From positions 39,045,795 through 39,109,794 of the forward strand of contig NC_092670.1 of NCBI RefSeq assembly GCF_964355755.1: a stretch of DNA of 64,000 nt. Reading direction: 5' to 3'. Within the stretch, counting starts at the first letter, position 1; each line of letters begins with the position of its first letter. The notes below the pieces were generated by a model. It ran no database searches, was not told the DNA's origin, and saw only the letters and a list, made by a program, of their open reading frames with translations. This DNA comes from Antedon mediterranea (lineage: Eukaryota; Echinodermata; Crinoidea; Comatulida; Antedonidae). The position numbers and the translations under genes are program-made. Below, piece by piece: positions 38,231 through 49,512 of the stretch.

Positions 38231-41053
38231 ATATTATTCACAAAAAATGGAGAAAGCAATGAATCAGGTCTTGATTCCTTCAGTAGTTCTTGTTCAATGG
38301 GTGTGAGACCTACTTGGTAAATTCTTTATTAGGCCTGGTAAATTTTCCGCTGTTTAGCACATCATTACACCTCATTGAAAGCATTTATTATACAAATAAT
38401 CTCTTAGTTCTCATGCCCCACTGACGTAACAGTTCCGAGGCATTGTGGGAACGTGCACGATGAAACACATTGTGATTGGTTGTCTGGAAATAGTTCACTA
38501 TAAAAAGAATGCGGTGTTATTAAATGAAGTTAGATGTTGCTTTGGTCTTTATCCACGTACATGGGGTCATGGCTATAAGCACATTATAAGTGTTCATGTA
38601 TTACTATTCATTTTAATTCGTACCAAACTAAAATTAAAGGGGCACAGCCACCCCCCTAAATTTCAAATCATAATGCATGCAAAATGCAGAACATTAGATT
38701 AAGTTCAACCGGTTATTCCCCCTTTTTGGATCCTCTAAAATCCTGGATCCGCCACTGTACCCCCACGGTCAATCAGTCCTCTCACGCACCACGATGTTGC
38801 AAGAAATACAAAATTTGAAAAACAGAAAACATAAATGCTATTTTCAACTAACACTATTTCTTATGGAACCGTAGTAGAAAATAAAATAATAGATAAAAGA
38901 AAAGAATCATTTTTTCTGCATACCCCATCTCTTTAAAAAGAAAAATGGAATCATAGTAAAAAATAAAATAGGCCTAATCGCTACCCCATCTTTTTTAAAG
39001 AAAAAAAACCCAGAGAATTTCTAAGTTATCCCAGTGATAATACAAGTGTGCATAGGCTTAATTTCACAAATATACTGCTTTGACATCCTGCTTTGACCCC
39101 TTCAGTATTATTTCTGTAAAACGATTTTTGTAAACCTCAACACCTAGTGAAGGACACAAATGACCGACAGGTATATACACTTTTATATACAATACACAAT
39201 TATATTATTTATCAATATTATTACAATAGAAATTGGATTGATTTTTTGCGCTTGATACAGGATCGATAATATATATAATGACGTCATTGTATCGATTCTC
39301 TACTTGTCATATATTATTTTACTGTCATCACGTCTACATATCAGCTCATCGTTCGTATTAATTGTACACTGCTGTCTTTCATGCTTTTGTAGTGTAAAAT
39401 TTCTTGAATCGTGAGAAATTAGAAATACTAGATGGCACGCTCGCTTCGCTCGCGTACCATCTAGGTCGTGCCCACAGATGGTTCTCGAATACACAGTATT
39501 TCCAGCGAGAAAAAAATGGAGATTTCAAATGTACGTACTGCAGGACTATAATACATTGTCGTTTACAGAAACAAATAAATATACACAATGATTTATGTAG
39601 TCAACCAAAATTAGCACCCTGGGAATTACTTCCGAGAGAGAAACAAAATGAGTCAAATTTTTTTATTTGGACTCATTTAAACAAACCCAATTTGTGTTTT
39701 GTATGTAACATTAAGGGTTGAGGGATGGGGGAAGAAGATAGGTACAAAGAGGAAACATTTTAAAATATATTCTTATCCACTCAGTAACGAAATATTGTTT
39801 TTAATGTTTTATAGGCCTATAAATAATATACCACTAAATACAGTAAAACATTTACGATTTAATACGGTACTTTGTTAAAACTCTCACTGTCATAGTCGAT
39901 TGAAATAGTAAAGTACATGTAACGATACACCACTACGACGTTTATATATTTTTAAATTATTAATTAATACAAACGTTGAGAAGCAACTGTCAGTAATAAC
40001 GTTTATTTATTTGTATATTATATGTTTATAATCTAACAGTAGGGCCTACCCACACTCACAGTAATAAAGTTTATTTGTATATATTTTTATATTACATCTA
40101 ACAGTACCAACACTCACAGTAAGAAATTTGCGATTCAAATTGCGATCAAAAGTGGTTAATACCTTTTAACAGTATTGTACAGCATTGCAATACTATTTAT
40201 GTTTATTCTCCAAGGGGGCCCATAAATCTAAATCTATGCCTCTATGGTTAAACCAAATAATTTGGAATGTTTATTTGTATATTATATGTTTATAATCTAA
40301 CAGTAGGGCCTACCCACACTCACAGTAATAAAGTGTATTTGTATATATTTTTATATTACATCTAACAGTACCAACACTCACAGTAAGAAATTTGCGATTC
40401 AAATTGCGATCAAAAGTGGTTAATACCTTAACAGTATTGTACAGCATTGCAATACTATTTATGTTTATTCTCCAAGGGGGCCCATAAATCTAAATCTATA
40501 CCTGTATGGTTAAACCAAATAATTTGGAATGTTCCATTCATCACAAATCAATACATTTGTAAAAACGTATATTAAATGTATCAAAATAGTATTTTTTAAA
40601 GAAAATCGGCCTGTCTTCAACATTATGATGCTGTACTCGAACTGTTCAACCGGTTTTCAGCTATTAAAAACAATTATCGTAGGAGGAGATAGGAAAATGC
40701 GAAGCCTCCTCGCATTTTTGTGGCGGGTATTTTTCAAGATGGACATCCATTAGACAGTGTATACCACGATCGGAAAACACCCCTATTTGGGGCAAATCGT
40801 TGAACCTAAATTCGTTTTAATCGTCAATAACTAATTATCTAACTTAATTTAATTAGTAAACAGGGTTACATCAGGTGGTTAAAATCAGTACCGAAAGTAC
40901 GAACCAACTTTACATACCATCGGGTAAAAATTCTAGAAGTAAGGCGCGATTTACCGAATTTTGCCCTTACGTAAATTTATATATAGATTATGTAACACAA
41001 ATTTAGCCTGAATGCATTAAACCAAAACATAAATATTATATACTGTATTTCAG
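38231..41053. other. Intergenic, no gene recognised
   Basis: Sequence upstream of gene A. It contains a 264-bp tandem duplication (40006-40534) and an inverted repeat near 39431-39468; otherwise AT-rich with short open frames that look random. The gene A promoter should lie at its left end, but I see no convincing core element. Confidence 0.6.
40006..40534. repeat. Tandem duplication, 2 x about 264 bp
   Basis: The block from TATGTTTATAATCTAACAGT to AACCAAATAATTTGGAATGT is present twice in direct order with few differences (for example a four-base TTTT difference in TACCTTTTAACAG). Confidence 0.93.
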
Positions 41054-41220
41054 TAAAGCTCTGTCTACACTATCAAACTAGTTTTACAAAAAAGTGTGAT
41101 GTGCCCAAATATGGTAGTACTACATGCCTACATGGTTCTGATATGACATCATCATGTCCATATATGGGCACATCACACTTTTTTTGTCACATAAAGTTTA
41201 ATAATGCAGACAGAGCTTTA
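41054..41220. mobile_element. MITE-A, near full-length copy
   Basis: TA-flanked; left end AAAGCTCTGTCTACACTATC, right end with one change, GCAGACAGAGCTTTA. The interior has both ATATGGTAGT and CCATATATGGGCACATCACA modules. Confidence 0.9.
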
Positions 41221-42299
41221 ACGTAAGATTCAACAGATAAGATTGAAAATTCAAAACATTTATTCATGCTTTTCACGAGGACCTGCTTTTGAATAGTTTA
41301 AAAGTGTCAAAATACAAAGAACAAACACGAAATGGGACAGAGGAGAAAACCATAGACGTGACAAGTATACATTAACATTTATAAGGAAATTATTATATAC
41401 TTCCTTCTTGGTTAATTCAAAGTATATAAGGAAAAATATATAAATAATTAGTCACACATGTTGCGCGATTGCTCCCAGCAATTTATCAACACAAAGACGT
41501 CAAAATAATGGCAAGTTTCTGCCTGATTTACCAATCGTATAATTTAGTTTTTCTTTTATTTAATAACCATGGAGGTATATAAACAGAATCATATGTAAGC
41601 GTACCTATTGTAATATGTCTTACTAGCAATGTAACGACTTGATTGGAGACTTATAAATAAGTTCTGTAAGATGGCTGACACTGACTGGCACATGTTGTAA
41701 TTTCTTAGTGAAATACTTAGTGTTATAATACATTCTCTGAGCACTTATCTATATATCTTTACACAAATAGTGTACTGATTGTATTCAATATTTAACGAGG
41801 TTTCATTCAGATGAATACAGTCATAGTATATATAACAGTTAAAACTTTACAGATAAAAACATATAAAAAAATCCCATTGCATAGTACATAAAGAAAGAAT
41901 ACAATACTAGTATCTTTTGAAAGAAGAGGTAGACACATAAATTTAAGTAAAGTATGCAAACGATTTCCTACACTGCGTAGTTTTATACTTAAAAGGAAGG
42001 AGGTCTACCAGATTAGTTTATATCAATCATTTAAAGAGCTATTTTTGTTTGGCTTTCATTTTTCTCATTTTAATGTGTGTAGTTGATGTCTGAACTCAGT
42101 TGCTATATACAGTAATGTAAGTTCAGTTGATGCAGTAATTCAGCTTCAGATGATGCAGTAATTCACCCTCAGTTGATGCAGTAATTCAACGTAAGTTGAT
42201 GTAGTAATTTAACTCTAGTCAGCTATTATGTAACTTTGTGTGATTCTGGGGTCTACGATCTTCCTTTCTTTCATTCAGAGAAGATAATTTTATGTTTAA

Positions 42300-42385
42300 A
42301 ACGTGTAACAACTAAGTCCACAGCGCCTTGAAAGCGATCATCGGGTCATGGCACTATATACATCTTCATTATCATTTTCTGGTAT
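42300..42385 (+). mobile_element. Possible LINE 3' tail
   Basis: CAGCGCCTTGAAAGCGATCA then GGCACTATATACATCTTCAT resembles the GCGCTATATAAAT ends of other LINE tails here. Short and uncertain. Confidence 0.35.
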
Positions 42386-42649
42386 CATGATTCCCATACC
42401 ACCCTGATGACATATTAAGCTGATAACTCATATACCGTTATAAATATACTACTTTCAACAAAAAAATACGGACACTATAATAACTAATTACTACATATCT
42501 TTATAACTCTAACTAATTATTGAATTCATGATTGATTAGGATGTAGATATAAGGATATAGTACCAAGGGTAGTAAGATTTGGGAGTAAGATAAAAAGGGT
42601 TATTGAAAAGAAGGTTGGAGTAAAATGTTAGCATAGGCCTACATTACTT

Positions 42650-42980
42650 TATTTTTTATTTTATTTTATGTCTTTAGGCACTGTGGCCAAGGATTACCAA
42701 TAGTGAATTAATCACTGTCCTATCAGATAGGTGGTAATCCCCCTGATACATGGGCTATTGTGTGAACCAGTTCACCGGGGTAACCCCCTACTCTTTTTCG
42801 AATAATGAACTGGGTTCTTTAAAGTACACACAGGTTATAACTGTGTACACTGGACCTACGGTTTATAGTCCTTATCCGAGAAGACTTGTTCCACCACCAG
42901 AACAAGGAGCGAGTCGGCCTCGAACCCTTGCCGATGTTGTTGTTGGCTCTTTAGGTACGATAAACGGCGCCCCTGCCTTA
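42650..42980 (-). mobile_element. SINE family S1, 3' part (split copy)
   Basis: Minus-strand SINE body from TAAGGCAGGGGCGCCG through the B-box GGTTCGAGGCCGACTCGC to the AATAAA-like tail near 42655. Its 5' head lies at 46474-46500, separated by a transposon. The intact copy at 50211-50566 shows the join. Confidence 0.85.
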
Positions 42981-45900
42981 TAGTGTAGGCCACTATGTAA
43001 TTTCGTGTCATTTTTTTGTTAAAAGCAAAATTCCAGCTGATTTAGTGTCTTTAGGATGTAAAGTAATGAAAAAAATATGTTGCCATTTTTTTTAAAAAGC
43101 TTAAGGGTGTCAAATCCAAGATGGCCGCCAATACGTAAAATATCCAATAAATGTACCATATTGGACAAAGTAACACCCATTATGAATAATATTTTAAGTT
43201 CATATGGGTTCTCTGCTATATAAGAATTATTATAAACCTATATTCATTAGTATTCTGACATTTTGAATTTCAAAATGGCCGCCATTTTTTAAAAATGGAT
43301 CAAATTTCTTATTAAAACATGTACAAGTTATGACGTTGATTGAAATCACATACAATGATAGGCCTATGACAACAACATTGGTGATTAACACAAAATGGCG
43401 GCCATTTTGAATTTTAAAATGGCCGCCATTTTTTTTAAATGGGTTAAATTTCTTATTAAAACTTGTATAAGTTAAATAAAATGAGATTGAAATATACAAA
43501 ATGATATGCTTATGACAACAACATGGTGATTAACACAAAATGTTGACCATCGGGATGTCTACAGTACTGACTGTACACTTCTTCATATTAAAACATCTCA
43601 TAAACTTCTTCAGTTAAATGACAACTAACTCTGCCAAAGTCCTTCAATGAAATATTTCTAATCTTGAATGCGATACAGTAAGTTGACCTTCCTTCGTTCT
43701 CTACTACTGTATCCATCGAACTTCTACAGACTGATCTGCGTTCCCAGCAACCTTGTTCAGAAACAAATTGGCAAAATAACTGAAATACCTCATTTCACCG
43801 GCAAATAATCTCTATAGGAGTCTTCTTTTACTTTGATAAGTTTGTCACCTGTATTCACCGTCATATATAATTTTTGCCAATATTCGTCTTTTTCTTAGGA
43901 TCCCATATAGACAGTTTTCCTTCTACAAGATTTTTACCAATGCCTCAAACATTTTCTGTCCAATTTCATCATGCCATGGCCAACAAACACCTTTGTGCGA
44001 ATTGCAGCATTCTTCATTAATCGGGATATCATCTCTCTTTAAATGTTAACTAGATTTGCCAGCTCTGATTAAATCATTAATTTGTGTTATTCCAATGATA
44101 CCACGCTCAATGACCCTGATCAATTGATGTAAATCCAGCAAGTCCCACACATACATGTCCTCTCATATACATATATAGGGATATAGTTTAACCACATCAT
44201 TTAGATTTCGTCGACTCTCTGTATTCAAGTTAATATCTTTATGATCAGCCTCTTTCAAACAAAATGATACTTAACTTAGAATCTCTTTCTCTGTCTGCAT
44301 TTGTAGAAGCAAGTTGTAGACAGAAAGCAGAATTAGTGTGCTTTTGTCCTTTAGAGATGTTTTCCATTTAAGATATTTGTGTCACTGGTTGTATAAGTAA
44401 TACAAGTTCACAAAAGCACTTGCCTCAACACTATTTTCACAATGCTATATGTCCAAAAGCCATATAGTTCACCGGGTCGACATAATAATTGCTTTTTGAT
44501 GTCATCTCTGTCCACCTCCACTCATCTCGGGCAAGAGTCATCACCAGGCATTCTTGTCATTCCCTAGTACATGAGTTTTTATACCACAACCATGTGCACT
44601 CATCAAACCAGTGTATAATGCTGGTCTGTCTGTAGGGGGTACATATCTAATGAAATTGGTTGAGATTGTAGAAGATGAGAAGTAGGAGTTCATTCATTTA
44701 CAAGGTTATTTATAGGCAGAGCTGTATCTGTATTTCCTTCAAGCTTCTGCCAAAAGTTGACAGGTTGAAAACTTACCAACCATACTGGTGACTATGGCCC
44801 TGAAGGTTCAGACATTGAATTACATAGCAATAACGCATTTATTATTTACCATTATACAGGATTTCACAATAAGGTATAAATGTGTACCGCAAAATGTAAA
44901 ACAGTTTTCACTATTACGATATTGTTCCATATTTCTATCTTAGGAATATATTAGATATATAAGAGTTTTAAAACAAAATTTCTGATTCATCGGTAGATTT
45001 TCAACTCAATTTCAATTGTACGCGGTCAAAGTAATTTCTGGGTTCACGATGAGTTTACAGGTTCACCTTGCAACTACCTGGTTTCAGTTAAGTTGGTCAT
45101 TAGTGGCTATAGCTATTTTAGTTTTTTGTTTATTTTCGGATCGGACCGCGCGTGTGAAGGTACAGTAGTTAAAAAATAAATCCCGATAGCCGAGTTTTAT
45201 TGAGTAAGCTGGCAGGAATAACTGTAGGCTATCTGTGTCCCATTAGGGCCCATATTGCAAGCCGTCTAAAACACCTTCCTTCTTGGGCCGAAACGGCCTA
45301 CACTGTCGCGGAAGTTAGTTTCAAAAGATGTTTAAATTAAATAATGTATTATGATGGTATTTATTTGAATAAACGCCTCCCCAATAAAACATCACTTTGA
45401 ATAATAATCGCCTACACCCACCTACCCAACTATCTAATGAACGCCCATCCACATTAATTATACACACAATATTATATATACTATTTATAATAGAATTCAT
45501 TACACTGTTAACTATAATTTACCAAGCATTTGTTATAATTTTTTACCACTTTTCATATCTATTAGAGGATTTTATTTGATTATAAATGTTACGATATTAT
45601 TAAAACTAAAAAATCCCTCGAATAAGCATCTCCCTCAAATGAACTCTGCCTCCCCACCTCCGCCCTATAAAACAATAAACACTATACTTTAAAATGTTAT
45701 TAATCATCTAAGACACTGTGAAACAGAGTAGGTTTAGTTTTTCGAATGTCAAGCATTTTCAATAATGGTAACCGACAGAAAACGTACAAGGAGAACGTCC
45801 TTCTAAAACCTTTTTACCCGAGTCATTATCATTCCGAGAACCTTCGTTTACACTTCCTAGAGGGGAGCGAGCAAACTAGAAGTCTAACCCTCTAGTTAGA

Positions 45901-46473
45901 CGTAATTGTTGTTGAATATTTGATATAAATTGTTAAGTTGTTCCATACTTTTGCAACTCCAACTTTGAACGATTATTTAATTTAATAGTCATAGTGGGGT
46001 ATTATATATCTGTTATATAGAGGACATTGACAACTTTCGCCTTATATTTACAATTTACAATCCTGTGAGAAGTGACAATTTTAGAAAATTGTGTACAAAC
46101 AACAATTTATGCACACATATTTAAAAAAAAATTATTTAAAGAATTTAATTTTTAGTGGCAGCCATTTTGAAATCCAAGATAGCCGACAGATTATCGCTTT
46201 ACATAGTTAGGATTGTATAATGGGTACAGTAATACCATCAAAACGGACTTGTTCCACATTCATAATTTGTATTATTGGTGATATTCTGATTTTTAATAGG
46301 GTTATTTGAATGTTGGCGGCCATCATGAATTTGGTCCTTTAAATGTCTTTTGAAAAAATGGCAACATATTTTTTTTCATTCCTTATATTATCAAGATATG
46401 AAATAAAGTCAAAGTTTGCTTTTAACAAAAAATATACACGACATTCATATAAACGACATACCAGCCTACACTA
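42981..46473. mobile_element. 3.5-kb TIR transposon inserted into SINE S1 (Harbinger-like?)
   Basis: The ends are inverted repeats, TAGTGTAGGC and GCCTACACTA, flanked on both sides by TTA that is single in the uninterrupted SINE. Homology between the inverted ends extends further inward (GTTAAAAGCAAA, AAAATATGTTGCCATTTTTT, ATGGCCGCC). A 3-bp TWA-type target duplication fits the PIF/Harbinger group. The interior has no intact transposase; a decayed coding remnant is visible at about 43586-44640 on the minus strand. Confidence 0.8.
43586..44640 (-). pseudogene. Decayed coding remnant inside the transposon
   Basis: On the minus strand, open fragments in shifting frames include TGLMSAHGCGIKTHVLGNDKNAW-like residues near 44570-44640, MTVNTGDKLIKVKEDSYRD near 43800-43870, and a 58-codon piece with EQGCWERRSVCRSS ending FKIRNISLKDFGRVSC and a stop at about 43586. 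Frameshifts and stops separate them. I cannot assign the family with confidence. Confidence 0.4.
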
Positions 46474-46500
46474 TTAACCGCTCGGCCATATGACTCGCTC
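46474..46500 (-). mobile_element. SINE family S1, 5' tRNA-like head (split copy)
   Basis: Minus strand GAGCGAGTCATATGGCCGAG then CGGTTAA matches the head of the intact SINE at 50211 and ends exactly at the transposon edge. The other half is 42650-42980. Confidence 0.85.
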
Positions 46501-46907
46501 AAAACATTATAAAACGCAGCTGACAGCCGAAATCAGGGCTGTTGCAGGGTATAGCATTAAAACAGTCTTTTGAAAACATAACAATGAATGTATACCAGTA
46601 CAAAAGGTATTTTGTAGTGTTCTTGTTCAAAATGGTTGAATTACATGAAATTAAATTGTCTTTTGTTAGAATAATACTTGCTCGATTAGCTTTTCATAAA
46701 AGAAACATACTGCCGACAAAATAACTCTTTGTAGTGCGTGTGTTTGTAGATGATAGGCCTACCTTAGACCTAATATATTATGATAATTCAAGCTTGCATG
46801 ACGTATTATTTTGTGACGTAACATGGTGACGCGTGTGTTCAAACTGTGATAATAATAGCTATAAATTATACGCGCGGCGCGTCTCACGTGTTTGTATTTT
46901 TTCATAT

Positions 46908-47047
46908 CTAAACCTCTGTCTACACTATCAAACTTTATGTGATGTGCCCAAATATGGTAATGATATGCTTAAATATGGTAGTGATATTACATCATCATGT
47001 CCATATATGCACATCACATTTTTTTTTACATAAAGTTTGATAGTGTT
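46908..47047. mobile_element. MITE-A copy
   Basis: Left end CCTCTGTCTACACTATCAAA, right end AAAGTTTGATAGTGTTTA. A second, less complete copy follows at 47163. Confidence 0.85.
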
Positions 47048-47162
47048 TATTTGAATATAATGTTACCATTATTAGGCCTACACCCAACAAAATAAACGCT
47101 TTCACCTCACTCACCACGATTTTTTTTTCGTGATATCGCTGACCCTTTGACATTGCAAACTC

Positions 47163-47353
47163 AAAAGTGTGATGTGCCCATATAAATAAAGAAGACAGGG
47201 TAATAATAATAATAGTTTGATGTGCCCAAATATGGTAATGATGTGCCTAAATATGGTAGTGATATGCCCAAATATGGTAGTGATATGACATCATCATGTC
47301 CATGTATGGGCACATTAGATCACATAATGTTTGATGGTGTAGACAGAGCTTCA
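47163..47353. mobile_element. MITE-A copy, left end replaced
   Basis: Starts within the family (AAAAGTGTGATGTGCCC), contains a short AATAATAAT insertion and three ATATGGTA modules, and ends GATGGTGTAGACAGAGCTT. Confidence 0.75.
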
Positions 47354-48249
47354 GATTATAAACATGTTAGAGTAATAAAGAGTTCCTAATGTTTGCTTTA
47401 AAGGTCAGGTACGGGAAAACAATTCTATTGATCATACATTCCAATAATTATCGATCTATAGTTTCCCCTATGTTTCATAATTTTGTGGAATTTATTTGTG
47501 TTACACGAGCTTGTTGAAAATAAACACTTTCTTATCAGTGGGTGGGGGGGGGGGGGGAGGGATAGCTCAAATTACACAGTAAAATCTCTATTCTTTTGTA
47601 CACACATTTTGTAAATAGAGAGGCATTTTAAAAAGCTATGAAAAATAAACGGTGTAGTAAAAAATGTTATCAGATGACTAAATATAGGTAATATAACTTG
47701 AATTTTACATTTCGGGTATTTTTATTCAACTTCAGATTATTATTTTCATGCTATAGCAAAAATTATCCACCGTATATCTACAATCCTTTTTCACCTTCTA
47801 GGGAGTCACCAGACATGTTATTAAATTAGGTTAAACTACCTAACTACTGAAAAAAATGTTGTATTTGACCATATTTAGAGAAATTCATGTTTTTTCGTCT
47901 TGATTTCTGTAACAAGTATTTGATTTATGTACAATTAACCAGATATTATATTTAAAATGCATGCCTGTACCTGAGCTTTAAACCTGTATACATTGTATTA
48001 CTGTAGCCTCTGGGATTATCTTATTGAGGTAACTGACAATGCTATCTGCGTTGTGAAAATAATTAGAGAGGGCGATACCACGTGCATAGATACATCTCTA
48101 CATTATCCTCTTGTTGTACATACTAACAATTAAATTAATAAAACAATCTTCGACATTGATATTCTTGATATTATTAACATTTTGATATAGCCGATTATTA
48201 TTTTATATTATAAGGTGAATATAGGCAAGTTTGTTTATTTGCAACAATC
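47354..48249. other. Intergenic, nothing recognised
   Basis: AT-rich DNA with a G homopolymer near 47527-47546. No splice-flanked HYR exon, RNA gene or repeat family seen elsewhere in the window. Confidence 0.6.
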
Positions 48250-48509
48250 CGAAGCTCTGTGATGTGATGTGATGAATGTAATGTGCCCATATATGGACAT
48301 GATGTCATATCGGTGGTATTGATTGTGTTTTAGATTAAGCTGATGTTTATGTTATTTCAGCGCTTAGAGTTTTTTTCTGTCATTTTGAAGCGCTTTATAA
48401 ATTTAATTTATTATTATTATTATTATTATTATTTATATTATCACTACCCTATTTGGGTATATCACACTTTTTTTTGTCAAACTAGTTTGACAGTGTAGAC
48501 AGAGCTTAA
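48250..48509. mobile_element. MITE-A copy interrupted by a LINE tail
   Basis: Left part GAAGCTCTGTGATGTG and right part GTTTGACAGTGTAGACAGAGCTTA. Between them sits foreign DNA (about 48320-48437) ending GAAGCGCTTTATAAATTTAA and an ATT microsatellite, like the LINE 3' ends elsewhere in the window. Confidence 0.75.
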
Positions 48510-49448
48510 GACTGATGATCATAAATTGAGTAGAAATTTACTTTAGTCATAAGGAACCATTAAACAGAATTCAAAGACAAAAAAAAAATACATGGTGTGG
48601 GTTATGTATAGCGATTATAATTGATATTATATATTTCTTAATTCATTATTTGATTTTATAGTAAATTTTATTATTTTGATTCTGATATTCATAATTCAAT
48701 GTTTATGATGATTGCTTGTTGTTGTTTGTTGCAATGTATTTTAATTTTTATTAAAGAGGGCTCCTGAATATCAGTTAACACACTGGGCTAAACTGGAAGG
48801 GTTACGGTACCCTCTTTAAAGATGGTTGAAATAATAACACAAATAATGTTAGCCTTTAGTATCATAAAAAAAACACGTTTAAAGTGATTGCAGTATTATA
48901 GAGCATTTTGTAGCGTCGACCTTTTTTTCGTATGCGTGTTATTACTGTGCTTAAAGTCGGACAAGATGACGGAAAATTTTTTATCAAAACAATGTTTACG
49001 TCCTGTTCGAACATCACGATACGGAAAGTGACTACACGGCGCTTGAAACGGTCATTACGAATAGTGCGCGATTAAGAGATGGTCAATTACGGACCACGTC
49101 TAATTGAACCTAGCTTGGATATGTATATACATAATTTATAACAATCACGTTCTTTAGAATAAAGGTAAATAATCTCCATCAACGCATCCCATTTAATAAA
49201 ACTGTTTAAAAATACAATTGTTTGGTATTTAATTAGTCCTTGGATAAATCCACCATTAGAATGGTTACAATGCTATGCCATGAAGTGTAACTGGGTTGCT
49301 CCTTGATGAATAATTAAAAAATAATATACCTTGACATATCTGTTGGTTATTCTGTCATTGGTAGGCGATTCTGTAAGAACGAACAATTTAAGAAGCTTCA
49401 TTATTGGCCCAATGAAGATTTAAGACCGTGTGTTAGCCAACAAACAAC

Positions 49449-49512
49449 ATGTTACAATGGAGGAGAATAATACTGATATTGTCAATTTGTCACGTCTCAA
49501 ACGTTTATGGGG
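49449..49512 (+). CDS. Gene B exon 1: signal peptide
   Basis: ATG at 49449 opens MLQWRRIILILSICHVSNVY, a classic basic-then-hydrophobic signal peptide, and ends GGGG before GTAAGT in phase 1, as needed to join the HYR 1 acceptor at 52971 (...VYG-DTPVW). An in-frame TAG lies 15 bases upstream, so this is the first ATG. The first intron (3,458 bp) is long, as in gene A. Confidence 0.8.

Noticed and set aside
39404-39721. 105-codon open frame with CxxC and H residues.
   Set aside because: Starts without an ATG, matches no zinc-finger spacing I know, and begins in a small hairpin repeat.
49461-49512. Alternative start reading MEENNTDIVNLSR for gene B exon 1.
   Set aside because: It would leave the exon in phase 2, incompatible with the HYR 1 acceptor, and it is not hydrophobic; the ATG at 49449 fits both.
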